From the NCBI GenBank assembly GCA_024641785.1, contig JAHECK010000006.1, positions 1 to 54,188 of the forward strand: a DNA stretch of 54,188 nucleotides, read 5' to 3'. Position numbers and translations under genes: made by a program. Positions 16,605 to 26,189 of the stretch are shown here, piece after piece; positions within the stretch are counted from its first letter, which is position 1, and every line of letters starts with the position of its first letter. The notes below the pieces were generated by a model that ran no database searches, was not told where the DNA came from, and saw only the letters and a program-made list of their open reading frames with translations. The DNA is from Flavobacteriales bacterium (lineage in GTDB: Bacteria > Bacteroidota > Bacteroidia > Flavobacteriales_D > JAHECK01).

Positions 16605-19600
16605 ATGAGGGGATATTATATTTTATTACTTTGCCTTTTCAGCACATTAGGTGCATTTAGTCAATCACTTAGCCTATCAGGGGAGGTTGATGATTATACT
16701 TCCTACCTAATAAATGAAACTGAAATTGACTTTTCAAAGAATGAGACAAAAAATTCTTATTTATATGTAAAATCTTTTGATGTAGAATATAATCTAACAA
16801 TAAAAGATGTACTTGTTAAAAATATTGAAACTGAAAAAGTTCCAATAGAAATTGCTTCAAAATTTATACAAAGTTCTTTAAGTGATCAACTCGAAGTAGA
16901 TGTTAATATCGCATTATTTAGAAAAAAACCTGTTGCTAATTTAAGTTTTGTACCTTTTATTAAAGGTAAATTGGGCGTTGAAAGAATCGTTTCTTATGAA
17001 ATTGAAGTGATAGGTATTCAGAAAGTATCAAAAAGCCAAAACAATAAAATTAATTCTGAACCTTCTGTTTTAAGTGAGGGTGAACTATATAAAATCAGGC
17101 TATCTAAAGATGGTGTTTATAAACTTAGTTATTCGTTTTTAAGTGAACTTGGAATAAATGTAAACGGGTTGAATCCAATGACTTTAAATGTATACGGACA
17201 CCCAGGTGGAATGCTTCCAATAAATAACAGCGGATATTTACCCGGGGACCCGCAAAAACTAAGCATTGAATTTATTGGAAACTCGGATCAATTTTTTGAT
17301 GAGAATGAATATTTTCTTTTTTATGCGGAAGGACCAAATTCATGGAAATATAATGCTTCGCAAAAACGATTTGAACATAGCAAGAACGATTATGATAATT
17401 ATTCTTATTTCTATATTAAAGTAAATGATATTGGCCCAAAAAGGATTAACACATTGCCTTTAGTAGATAATAGTGCACCGATTATTATAAATAGCTTTGA
17501 TGATTTTGCTTTTCATGAGGTTAATACTATTAATCTTATAAAATCTGGACGAACTTTTTTCGGAGAAGTATTCGATGCAGATACAGACCAAGATTTTGTT
17601 TTTTCTACACCGAATATTATTGAGAATGATACCATAATATTAAGAACCGCTGTTGCAGCTCATAAAAAGACCAGCGGATCATCGAGTTTTACAATTGCTC
17701 CAAGTGGCGGAACTTCACATTCATTTGCAGTTTCTGCATCAACTGGGGCTTATGAATTCGCAAGGTATAAAGTCGATAATTATTTTTATATTCCTTCATC
17801 AGTTGGCAGCAGCGTCAGCATTCAAGTAAATTATAATAAAGGAGACCCTACTAATATCGGCTATCTTGATTATCTATCCATTCAATACAGAAGATCTTTA
17901 AATTTTTCAAATTCACCCATCCTATTCAGAGAAAGTAGAAATATAGCACCATTTGCTTTTGCTAAATTTCAAATAGCTGGAAATACAAATGATATTCATG
18001 TTTGGGAAGTTAGTGATTACCAAAATGTTGGTGAGATTCAGGTTCAACCTGAAAATGGTCTCATTACTTTTATAAGAGCTCATGACGACTTACATACCTA
18101 TTTAGCGTTCAAAAATGATCAGGCAATGAGTCCTGAAATAGTGGGGAGTGAAGCAAACCAAAATTTGCATATGGTATCAAATGTAGATATGGTGATTGTT
18201 ACCTATCCGGAATTTGCATCTGCGGCGCAAGAACTAGCCTTATTCCATGAAGATGATAATATTACCTCTTACATCGTTACTCAACAAAAGTTATTTAATG
18301 AATTTTCATGTGGGAAAAAAGACCCGACGGCGATCAAGCATTTTATGAAAATGCTATATGATAATGCATCAAATGAAGCTGAGATGCCAGGATATTTACT
18401 GTTATTAGGAGATGCTTCCTACGATATCACTCCTGAAAGTTCTACAAGTTTAGTTTATACCTATGAAAGTTTTAATTCATGGGATCAGATCGATTCTTAC
18501 TTAACAGATGATTATTTTGGATTGCTTGACGATGATGAAAGTGACAGACCTCAAGATCTTGTGGATATTGGAATAGGCCGTTTTACAGTTACTACATTGC
18601 AACAAGCTTATGATATAATTAATAAGATCAAATACTATAAGAAATCACATACTGAAAGCCCGAATTCTTCAGTAAAAGACTTTAATTCAACACCTTATGG
18701 AGATTGGAGAAATCTGGTCTCTTTTGTTGCCGACGATGAGGATTCAAATACACATATGACCCATGCTGAAATATTAAGCGGAAAAGTTGAAACGAATTAC
18801 CCTGTTTTTAATATTGATAAAATATATTTTGATGCATTTCAGCAAATAAGTACACCCGGAGGAGAACGATATCCAGATGTAAATGTTAAAATTGATGAGC
18901 GTGTTCAAAAAGGAGCACTTATATTAAATTATATTGGGCATGGAGGAGAAGTTGGATGGGCTCATGAACAGGTTTTGGATGTCAATACCATTGTAAATTG
19001 GAATAATTTAAACAATATGCCATTGTTTATGACCGCTACTTGTGAGTTTTCTCGTTTCGATGATCCGGGAAGAACAAGTGCAGGAGAATATTGTTTATTA
19101 AACCCAAATGGAGGGGCGATTGCTCTTTTATCGACCTCGCGATTAGTGTTTTCCAGCTCAAATTTATTTTTAGCTAAAAATTTCTACGATTTTATATTTA
19201 ATGATATGGACAACCCTGATTATCGTCTCGGGGATATTACAATGCTGACTAAAAGAGAGAGTAGCGTTAGCAGTACGACAAACCATCGAAATTTTAGTCT
19301 TTTGGGAGATCCAGCTTTGCGTTTAGTTTATCCTCAAATGGAAGTTGAAACATCTGAAATTAATGGAATAATTAATATTGATGATTTTACTGTGATCGAT
19401 ACTTTAAATGCCTTATCAAAAGTAATTTTCAAAGGAACTGTCGATCTTCAAGGAGAGGATCCAAATGGATTTAGTGCAACATTATATCCTACGGTATATG
19501 GAAAAGAGCGTGATGTTTATACCCTTGGAAATGATGGTAATCCATTTCAATATAATATTCAGAATAGCATTTTATTTAAAGGTAAAGCTAGTGTGATCGA

Positions 19601-20423
19601 TGGAGCTTTTTCTTTTGAATTCGTTGTTCCTAAAGATATATCTTTTCAATATGGAGTTGGAAAAGTCAGTTATTATATGGTTAAAAATAATACCTATATC
19701 GATGGTTCTGGTTTTGAAAAGTCTTTTATGGTTGGAGGAGCTAATTTAGATGCTCCGGAAGATATTGTTGGACCACAGATAGAACTTTTTCTAAATGAAG
19801 AAAGTTTTGTAAATGGTAGTGTTATTAATGAGCATCCTATTCTATTAGCTAACATCTTTGATGAAAGCGGAATAAATACAGCAGGTTCCGGTATTGGTCA
19901 TGATATTACGATTGTTATTGATGGGGAAACGGATAAGACCATTGTGGTAAATGATTATTATGAAGCAGATCTTGATACATATACAGATGGATCATTAAAA
20001 TATCAATTGCAACAACTGGAAACTGGAAAACATAATCTTCAATTAAAAGCTTGGGATGTATACAATAATTCTTCTGTGAAATCAATTGATTTTGAAGTAG
20101 TAAAAGAAGTCGAATTAGCAATTACTAATGTCTTAAATTATCCAAATCCATTTACTACTCGAACGGAATTTTGGTTTGAACATAATCAGGCCTTTTCGAT
20201 CTTAGATGTACAAGTGCAGGTGTATACTATTTCCGGAAGATTGGTCAAATCAATTCATCAATCCATGCAAACAGAAGGTTATCGAAGCGAACCAATTGCA
20301 TGGGACGGCCTTGATGACTTTGGAGATCGATTGGCGAGAGGAGTTTATGTCTATAAATTAAGAGTGAGTGATAATACAGGGATGACCATCGAAGTATTCG
20401 AAAAATTGGTCATTTTAAATTAA
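16605..20423 (+). CDS. porU: Type IX secretion sortase PorU
   Basis: 1272 aa with a signal peptide (residues 1-20, GAFSQ). The long N-terminal region precedes a gingipain-like C25 peptidase domain: LLLGDASYDI, then NYIGHGGEVGWAHEQVL with catalytic His near residue 779, and FMTATCEFSRFDDP with catalytic Cys near residue 813. The C terminus is a type A-like T9SS domain with a FlgD-like fold (NVLNYPNPFTTRTEFWF ... GVYVYKLRVSD). PorU removes cargo C-terminal domains at the cell surface and links cargo to anionic LPS; it works bound to PorV, encoded just downstream. Gene order porU-porV beside gldJ is as in flavobacteria. Confidence 0.94.
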   Translation: MRGYYILLLCLFSTLGAFSQSLSLSGEVDDYTSYLINETEIDFSKNETKNSYLYVKSFDVEYNLTIKDVLVKNIETEKVPIEIASKFIQSSLSDQLEVDVNIALFRKKPVANLSFVPFIKGKLGVERIVSYEIEVIGIQKVSKSQNNKINSEPSVLSEGELYKIRLSKDGVYKLSYSFLSELGINVNGLNPMTLNVYGHPGGMLPINNSGYLPGDPQKLSIEFIGNSDQFFDENEYFLFYAEGPNSWKYNASQKRFEHSKNDYDNYSYFYIKVNDIGPKRINTLPLVDNSAPIIINSFDDFAFHEVNTINLIKSGRTFFGEVFDADTDQDFVFSTPNIIENDTIILRTAVAAHKKTSGSSSFTIAPSGGTSHSFAVSASTGAYEFARYKVDNYFYIPSSVGSSVSIQVNYNKGDPTNIGYLDYLSIQYRRSLNFSNSPILFRESRNIAPFAFAKFQIAGNTNDIHVWEVSDYQNVGEIQVQPENGLITFIRAHDDLHTYLAFKNDQAMSPEIVGSEANQNLHMVSNVDMVIVTYPEFASAAQELALFHEDDNITSYIVTQQKLFNEFSCGKKDPTAIKHFMKMLYDNASNEAEMPGYLLLLGDASYDITPESSTSLVYTYESFNSWDQIDSYLTDDYFGLLDDDESDRPQDLVDIGIGRFTVTTLQQAYDIINKIKYYKKSHTESPNSSVKDFNSTPYGDWRNLVSFVADDEDSNTHMTHAEILSGKVETNYPVFNIDKIYFDAFQQISTPGGERYPDVNVKIDERVQKGALILNYIGHGGEVGWAHEQVLDVNTIVNWNNLNNMPLFMTATCEFSRFDDPGRTSAGEYCLLNPNGGAIALLSTSRLVFSSSNLFLAKNFYDFIFNDMDNPDYRLGDITMLTKRESSVSSTTNHRNFSLLGDPALRLVYPQMEVETSEINGIINIDDFTVIDTLNALSKVIFKGTVDLQGEDPNGFSATLYPTVYGKERDVYTLGNDGNPFQYNIQNSILFKGKASVIDGAFSFEFVVPKDISFQYGVGKVSYYMVKNNTYIDGSGFEKSFMVGGANLDAPEDIVGPQIELFLNEESFVNGSVINEHPILLANIFDESGINTAGSGIGHDITIVIDGETDKTIVVNDYYEADLDTYTDGSLKYQLQQLETGKHNLQLKAWDVYNNSSVKSIDFEVVKEVELAITNVLNYPNPFTTRTEFWFEHNQAFSILDVQVQVYTISGRLVKSIHQSMQTEGYRSEPIAWDGLDDFGDRLARGVYVYKLRVSDNTGMTIEVFEKLVILN

Positions 20424-20490
20424 TTTCCTTTTTTCGTGCAATAAATTTAAATATGTGCGTTTAGGGGCTACGATATCGTTTAATAAAATT

Positions 20491-21774
20491 ATGAGAAAAT
20501 TATTTACAATTGTTGGGTGTTTGTTGTGTGGAAGTAGCCTGATGGCTCAATTAAATCAAGATCAAAAAGCTCAGCAAGTGCAATTGAATACAATTACAAC
20601 GGCTGTTCCATTTTTAATGATCGCGCCGGATTCAAGATCTTCAGGAATGGGTGATGCGGGTCTAGGATTATCAACAGATGCTAACGCATTGCATTGGAAT
20701 CCCTCTAAAATAGCTTTTGGTGAAGATGATTTCCAGATCTCATTATCATATGCTCCCTGGTTACGTGACTTAGTTCCGGATATGAATTTAGCCTACCTTG
20801 CTATGTATGGTAAATTGAATAAAAAACAAGCCATTGGAGGTTCTCTTCGTTATTTTTCTTTAGGAGACATCACTTTTACTGATGAAAACGGTCAAACCAT
20901 CAGAACTTTCAATCCAAATGAACTGGCATTAGATTTTACTTTTGCTCAACAATTAGCAGATCAATGGTCTGGTGGTGTAAGTGCAAGATATATTTATTCG
21001 AACCTTACGGGAGGTACTAATGTTGGTGGTGTTGATTCTAAAGCAGGTCAGTCTTTTGCTGTAGATATTTCAATGCTTTACTTCAATAATAAAGCCAAAT
21101 TAGGAAAGAAAGATCTAGATATCCGAGCAGGTTTTAATATTTCTAATATAGGTGCCAAAATGGCCTATACTGAAACTGCTGATCGGGATTTTCTTCCAAC
21201 TAATCTTAGATTAGGATCTGGTTTTACTTTGCATTTAGATGAATACAATGAATTGACTTGGGCAATCGATTTCAATAAACTTCTTGTTCCTACACCTCCT
21301 GTGTATGCTACAGATGAAAATGGCTTACCTATTAAAGATAGTGAAGGAAATTATGTGATTCAATCTGGGAAAGATCCAAATGTGGGGCCTGCCCAAGGAA
21401 TGGTGCAATCTTTTTACGATGCTCCCGGGGTGCAATTGTACGATGATCAAAATGAATTTATTGGAGTTGAAAGTGGATCCGTTTTTAAAGAGGAGATGAG
21501 TGAGATCACTATCAGCACAGGATTCGAATATTGGTATGCAAAACAATTTGCAGTGAGAGCCGGTTACTTTTATGAGGCTCCAACCAAAGGAAACAGACAG
21601 TTCATTACGCTTGGTGTAGGTGTTCGATATAATATTTTTACCCTTGATTTTTCTTATTTGATAGCAACTACCCAAAGGAATCCTTTGGCTAATACTTTAC
21701 GATTTACATTGATGTTTACTTTTGATGATATGAAGGGGAAAAGCAAGAATGTTGATCCTTCTGATGTAGATTAA
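20491..21774 (+). CDS. porV: Type IX secretion outer-membrane protein PorV (LptO)
   Basis: 427 aa from ATG 20491, which begins a good signal peptide (MRKLFTIVGCLLCGSSLMAQ); the open frame can start at GTG 20455, but that adds a non-signal-like prefix. The mature protein has the PorV hallmarks ITTAVPFLMIAPDSRSSGMGDAGLGLSTDANALHWNPSK and a FadL-like barrel ending in TLRFTLMFTFDD. PorV shuttles cargo from the SprA/Sov translocon to the PorU sortase. It follows porU by 67 bases on the same strand and is followed by a hairpin terminator. Confidence 0.95.
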   Translation: MRKLFTIVGCLLCGSSLMAQLNQDQKAQQVQLNTITTAVPFLMIAPDSRSSGMGDAGLGLSTDANALHWNPSKIAFGEDDFQISLSYAPWLRDLVPDMNLAYLAMYGKLNKKQAIGGSLRYFSLGDITFTDENGQTIRTFNPNELALDFTFAQQLADQWSGGVSARYIYSNLTGGTNVGGVDSKAGQSFAVDISMLYFNNKAKLGKKDLDIRAGFNISNIGAKMAYTETADRDFLPTNLRLGSGFTLHLDEYNELTWAIDFNKLLVPTPPVYATDENGLPIKDSEGNYVIQSGKDPNVGPAQGMVQSFYDAPGVQLYDDQNEFIGVESGSVFKEEMSEITISTGFEYWYAKQFAVRAGYFYEAPTKGNRQFITLGVGVRYNIFTLDFSYLIATTQRNPLANTLRFTLMFTFDDMKGKSKNVDPSDVD

Positions 21775-21797
21775 TAAATCTACTTAAAAAGAAATTT

Positions 21798-21833
21798 AAT
21801 GTCCCATCTCGATAACAATCGGAATGGGACATT
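21798..21833 (+). terminator. Hairpin terminator after porV
   Basis: Outer arms AATGTCCCAT and ATGGGACATT pair perfectly and continue through one mismatch and a wobble pair into an inner CGAT/ATCG stem with loop AACA. The downstream T tract is only moderate (TTTGCTTTG). Confidence 0.7.
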
Positions 21834-21884
21834 TGCTTTGATTAAGTAGGTCTATATTAAATTAAGTTTTAATCTTCTTTTTTC

Positions 21885-21892
21885 TACTTTTA
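21885..21892 (+). promoter_or_regulatory. Possible -7 box just before ispF
   Basis: TACTTTTA is one mismatch from TAnnTTTG and ends 4 bases before the ispF ATG. If used, it would give an essentially leaderless transcript; weak support. Confidence 0.25.
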
Positions 21893-21896
21893 CCGC

Positions 21897-22373
21897 ATGT
21901 TTAGAACAGGTTTTGGTTACGATGTCCATAAATTAGAAAAAGGCTATGACCTTTGGATAGGAGGAATAAAAATACCCTTTGAAAAAGGAGCAGTTGGTCA
22001 TTCAGATGCCGATGTTCTGCTACATGCTATTTGCGATGCATTGCTGGGATCTATAGCGCTTGGCGATATAGGGAAGCATTTCCCGGACACGGATCCAAAA
22101 TATAAGGGCATCGACAGCAAGATTCTTTTAAAGGAGGTATTTCACTTAATCACTGAAAAAGGCTATTCAATTAATAATATCGATGCTACGGTAGCGCTCC
22201 AAATACCCAAACTCAGACCATTTATTGATACGATGCGACAATCGATCGCAAGTATTTGTCATCTTGAAATAGATCAGGTAAGTGTTAAAGCAACTACTAC
22301 TGAAGAATTAGGATTTGTTGGTGAAGGAAAGGGAATTGCTGCCTATGTTAGTGTATTGGTTTATTCAAAATAA
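21897..22373 (+). CDS. ispF: 2-C-methyl-D-erythritol 2,4-cyclodiphosphate synthase
   Basis: 158 aa, full length for IspF. Metal-binding residues Asp9, His11 and His43 are present in RTGFGYDVH and [16 protein letters not shown]. Other signatures are [16 protein letters not shown] and [19 protein letters not shown]. The enzyme closes the cyclodiphosphate ring in the MEP isoprenoid pathway, so the organism makes isoprenoids by the MEP route. It stands alone, 122 bases after porV and convergent with the asparaginase gene (9-base gap). Confidence 0.97.
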   Translation: MFRTGFGYDVHKLEKGYDLWIGGIKIPFEKGAVGHSDADVLLHAICDALLGSIALGDIGKHFPDTDPKYKGIDSKILLKEVFHLITEKGYSINNIDATVALQIPKLRPFIDTMRQSIASICHLEIDQVSVKATTTEELGFVGEGKGIAAYVSVLVYSK

Positions 22374-22382
22374 ATAGTTCAT

Positions 22383-23459
22383 TCATCGAACCTCATTTGT
22401 TTTTTCATAAAAGGAAACTCGGCCTTCTTTTCCTTCTGTTTTAACACCTCTATACATTCCGGGAGTATTAAACTCGAAACAATAATTTCCTTTAGAATCA
22501 ATTGCGATTATTCCACCTGTTCCTCCTAAGTCAGCTAATTGATTTTGTATCACTTCTTTTGATGCTTCGGATAAGGATAAACCTTTATATTTAATAAGGT
22601 CGGCTATATTTCTTGCAATACTCAATCGAATAAAATATTCTCCATGTCCGGTTGCAGATATAGCACAACTCGAATTATCAGCAAAGGTTCCTGCGCCAAT
22701 GATAGGAGAATCTCCAATTCTACCGTATTTTTTATTAACCATACCTCCTGTGGATGTTCCAGCCGCAAGATTCCCATTCTCATCTATGGCAACACAACCT
22801 ACCGTACCATGCTTATCATCCATTTTAGATTCAATGGATTTTATATGAGTACTATCTTCACCTAATACATTCTTTAATTGAAGCCATCGTTTTGGGGTAA
22901 TAAAATAGTCGTTTGTTTCCTGCTCCAATTGATTTTCTAACGCAAATTCTTCCGCCCCTTCTCCGGATAGGAATACATGATCACTTTTATCCATTACTAA
23001 TTGCGCGAGTAGTATCGGGTTTTTTATATGTTTGATTCCACTAACAGCTCCTGCATTCAAGTCTTTGCCCTGCATGATCGAAGCATCCATGCTTACTTGT
23101 CCGTCATGACTAAGAACAGCTCCCTTCCCAGCATTAAATAAAGGGGAATCTTCTAATATTTTAATTGCTGAAATAACTGCTTCAGTGGCTTCGCCTCCTT
23201 TTTCTAAAATCAAATAACCAGCATCCAGTGCCTCTTTCAGTTTTATTTCATAATCTAATTCTTGTTCTTCAGTTAAAAAACCGGGTTTAATCTCTCCGGC
23301 TCCTCCATGAATTAAAATGGTGATAGGAATTTTTTCGCTCATCGTGTTTTCTGAATTTTTTCGCTCTGTTTTACCATCATTACATGATAGTAAAGAGCAA
23401 GGAAGCATTAGGATTATAGCAAAATAACGAACCTGATAATGAATATTAAATTTAATCAT
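22383..23459 (-). CDS. Isoaspartyl peptidase / type 2 (Ntn) L-asparaginase, predicted lipoprotein
   Basis: 358 aa. The N-terminal hydrophobic stretch ends in lipobox LLSC (Cys26), so export and lipidation are predicted. The remainder is a plant-type asparaginase: ILIHGGAG near residue 48, NAGKGAVLSHDGQVSMDASIM, then the autocleavage site DDKHG-TVGCVA with nucleophile Thr219, and STGGMVNKKYGRIGDSPIIGAGTFAD around the substrate site. It would autocleave into alpha and beta chains and hydrolyse isoaspartyl dipeptides or asparagine. It is transcribed divergently from valS, with a 74-base gap. Whether an internal start yields a cytoplasmic form is not clear. Confidence 0.9.
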   Translation of the reverse strand: MIKFNIHYQVRYFAIILMLPCSLLSCNDGKTERKNSENTMSEKIPITILIHGGAGEIKPGFLTEEQELDYEIKLKEALDAGYLILEKGGEATEAVISAIKILEDSPLFNAGKGAVLSHDGQVSMDASIMQGKDLNAGAVSGIKHIKNPILLAQLVMDKSDHVFLSGEGAEEFALENQLEQETNDYFITPKRWLQLKNVLGEDSTHIKSIESKMDDKHGTVGCVAIDENGNLAAGTSTGGMVNKKYGRIGDSPIIGAGTFADNSSCAISATGHGEYFIRLSIARNIADLIKYKGLSLSEASKEVIQNQLADLGGTGGIIAIDSKGNYCFEFNTPGMYRGVKTEGKEGRVSFYEKTNEVR

Positions 23460-23483
23460 AAGAATTGTTGTGATGTAGAGAAC

Positions 23484-23511
23484 TTGCTTTCATTGTAAAA
23501 TAGTAACTTCG
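23484..23511 (+). promoter_or_regulatory. Putative promoter for valS
   Basis: TTG at 23484-23486 and TAACTTCG at 23504-23511 are separated by 17 bases, close to the Bacteroidota pattern TTTG-N(17-23)-TAnnTTTG with one mismatch in the -7 box. The valS ATG follows 22 bases later. Confidence 0.45.
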
Positions 23512-23533
23512 CCAGCTTAAACGAAAGTACAAA

Positions 23534-26164
23534 ATGGGAACTGAAATAGCTTCTAAATATAATCCTTCTTCAATTGAAGATAAATGGTACGGCTACTGGA
23601 TGGATCAGGGATATTTTCATTCAGAACCGGATGAAAGAGAACCTTATACGATCGTTATTCCACCTCCAAATGTAACTGGTGTATTACACATGGGGCATAT
23701 GCTTAATAATACCATTCAGGATGTTTTGGTAAGAAAGGCACGTATGGAAGGTAAAAACGCATGTTGGGTACCGGGAACAGATCACGCCTCTATTGCAACT
23801 GAAGCAAAAGTAGTTGCGAAATTAAAACAAGAAGGAATAAGCAAATTTGATCTTTCAAGAAAAGAGTTTCTTGATCATGCTTGGGAATGGACCCATAAGC
23901 ATGGTGGAATTATATTGGAACAATTAAAGAAACTTGGAGCTTCTTGCGATTGGGATCGTACCGCTTTCACTATGGATGAGGATCGTTCTAAACAGGTGAT
24001 CTTTTCTTTTATTGATCTTTATAAAAAAGGATATATCTACCGTGGTGTTAGAATGGTAAATTGGGATCCTACTGCAAAAACAGCCGTTTCCGATGAAGAA
24101 GTAATTCGTAAAGAAGTACAAGCTGCTCTATATTATGTAAAATATAAAGTAAAGGATAGCGAGGAAACCTTAACCATCGCCACAACCCGACCGGAAACGA
24201 TTTTAGGAGATACTGCAATTTGTATTCACCCTGAAGATCCTCGCTATAAACATTTACATGGAAAAAAGGCGATAATACCATTTTCCGATCGTGAAGTTCC
24301 CATTGTTTTAGATGACTATGTTGATATAGAATTTGGAACAGGATGTTTAAAAGTAACTCCGGCACATGATCTAAATGACTATGAATTAGGGATTAAACAT
24401 AATTTGGAAACCATCGATGTTTTGAATGATGATGGTACAATGAATGAATATGGTCTTGAATTTAAAGGACAGAGCAGGGAAGAAGCTCGTAAAAATGTGA
24501 TCATTGCTTTAAAAGGAATGGGGCGTATGGAAAAGATTGATAATCTGATTCATAATGTTGGTTTTTCTGAAAGAAGCGATGCAGTGATCGAGCCTAGATT
24601 ATCCATTCAGTGGTTTCTTAAGATGGATGAACTTTCTAAACCTGCTTTAGAAAATGTGATGAATGACGAAGTTCAATTTCATCCTTCGAAATTTAAGAAC
24701 TCCTACCGTCATTGGATGGAAAATGTTCGTGATTGGTGTATTTCACGTCAATTATGGTGGGGACATCAAATTCCTGTTTTCTTTTATGGAAATGGAATTA
24801 ATGATTTTGTTGTAGGTGAAAATGCGGCTTCAGTTATTGATGAGGCTCGGCAGAAATCCGGTAATAAAGGACTTAGCATATCTGATCTTAGACAGGATGA
24901 GGATGTATTAGATACCTGGTTTTCCTCATGGTTATGGCCTATATCGGTATTTAATGGTTTAAATGACCCTAATAATAAAGATATCAATTATTATTACCCT
25001 ACAAATGATCTGGTTACAGCTCCTGAAATTATGTTTTTCTGGGTAGCAAGGATGATGATAGCAGGATATGAATACTTAGGTCAAAAACCTTTTAAGAATG
25101 TTTATTACACAGGTATAGTGCGTGATAAGCAAGGTAGAAAAATGTCAAAATCATTAGGAAATTCTCCTGATCCTATCGATTTAATAAAGGAACATGGTGC
25201 AGATGGGGTTCGTGTAGGAATGTTATTGAGTTCTCCTGCAGGAAACGATTTACTTTATGATAACTCGCTGATTGAGCAAGGAAGAAATTTTGCAAATAAA
25301 GTTTGGAATGCTTACCGTTTGGTTTCTATATGGGAAGTTGACTCGAATTTAAAAGCGAATGAATCTCAATTATTAGCAGAACAGTGGTTTGAAAATAGCT
25401 TTAATAATGCATTAGTCGATATTAATAGACTTTATTCAGAGTTCAGAATTTCGGATGCATTGATGGCAACTTATAAATTGGTATGGGATGATTTCTGTAG
25501 TTGGTACCTTGAATTAGTTAAACCGGAATATCAGAAGCCTATTTCAGCAGAGGCTAAGGAAAAAACTATTTATTTCTTTGAAAATATTCTTAAAGTATTG
25601 CATCCATTTATGCCGTTTATAAGCGAAGAAATTTGGCATGTTATTAAAGAAAGAAACAAAGAAGATGCGCTTATTGTTTCTTCATGGCCTAAAGGAGGAA
25701 ATGTGGATGAGGATTTATTGTCACAATTTGAAGTAACCCGAGAAGTGATCAGTAATATCAGAAAGATCAGGAAAGAGAAAAATATTTCTTTTAAGGATAT
25801 GATCGATCTGAAGATTAGAAAAGGGGAAGATAATGACACTCGTTTTGATGCATCGATTATTCAATTATGTAATATAAGTGAGATAGAATATACAAGTGAG
25901 AGTATTGAGAACGCTTTCAGTTTTGTTGTAAAAAATAATGAGTATTTTATTCCCTTTAGTGAGAGTATTGATATAGAAGAGGAGATTAAAAAAATAAAAG
26001 AAGAATTAAAATATACGATTGGGTTTTTAAATTCAGTGAATAAGAAGCTTGAAAATAAACGATTTGTGGATAGCGCACCTAAAAAAGTTGTAGAAATGGA
26101 ATTCAGTAAAAAAGAAGATGCTGAATCGAAGATCCGTATCTTGGAGGAAAAATTAAATAGCTAG
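23534..26164 (+). CDS. valS: Valine--tRNA ligase
   Basis: 876 aa, the normal length. Class I signature HMGH at residues 52-55 (NVTGVLHMGHML) and KMSKS at 536-540 (GRKMSKSLGNSPDP). The CP1 editing insertion lies between them (TTRPETILGDTAICIHPED). The anticodon-binding helical domain follows, and a C-terminal coiled-coil arm typical of ValRS occupies about residues 815-876 (EEEIKKIKEELKYTIGFL). It charges tRNA-Val and clears mischarged Thr. It is followed after 25 bases by hisS on the same strand, so the two tRNA ligases probably form one operon. Confidence 0.97.
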   Translation: MGTEIASKYNPSSIEDKWYGYWMDQGYFHSEPDEREPYTIVIPPPNVTGVLHMGHMLNNTIQDVLVRKARMEGKNACWVPGTDHASIATEAKVVAKLKQEGISKFDLSRKEFLDHAWEWTHKHGGIILEQLKKLGASCDWDRTAFTMDEDRSKQVIFSFIDLYKKGYIYRGVRMVNWDPTAKTAVSDEEVIRKEVQAALYYVKYKVKDSEETLTIATTRPETILGDTAICIHPEDPRYKHLHGKKAIIPFSDREVPIVLDDYVDIEFGTGCLKVTPAHDLNDYELGIKHNLETIDVLNDDGTMNEYGLEFKGQSREEARKNVIIALKGMGRMEKIDNLIHNVGFSERSDAVIEPRLSIQWFLKMDELSKPALENVMNDEVQFHPSKFKNSYRHWMENVRDWCISRQLWWGHQIPVFFYGNGINDFVVGENAASVIDEARQKSGNKGLSISDLRQDEDVLDTWFSSWLWPISVFNGLNDPNNKDINYYYPTNDLVTAPEIMFFWVARMMIAGYEYLGQKPFKNVYYTGIVRDKQGRKMSKSLGNSPDPIDLIKEHGADGVRVGMLLSSPAGNDLLYDNSLIEQGRNFANKVWNAYRLVSIWEVDSNLKANESQLLAEQWFENSFNNALVDINRLYSEFRISDALMATYKLVWDDFCSWYLELVKPEYQKPISAEAKEKTIYFFENILKVLHPFMPFISEEIWHVIKERNKEDALIVSSWPKGGNVDEDLLSQFEVTREVISNIRKIRKEKNISFKDMIDLKIRKGEDNDTRFDASIIQLCNISEIEYTSESIENAFSFVVKNNEYFIPFSESIDIEEEIKKIKEELKYTIGFLNSVNKKLENKRFVDSAPKKVVEMEFSKKEDAESKIRILEEKLNS

Positions 26165-26189
26165 GTCAATAAGGATATTTCAAATAATA

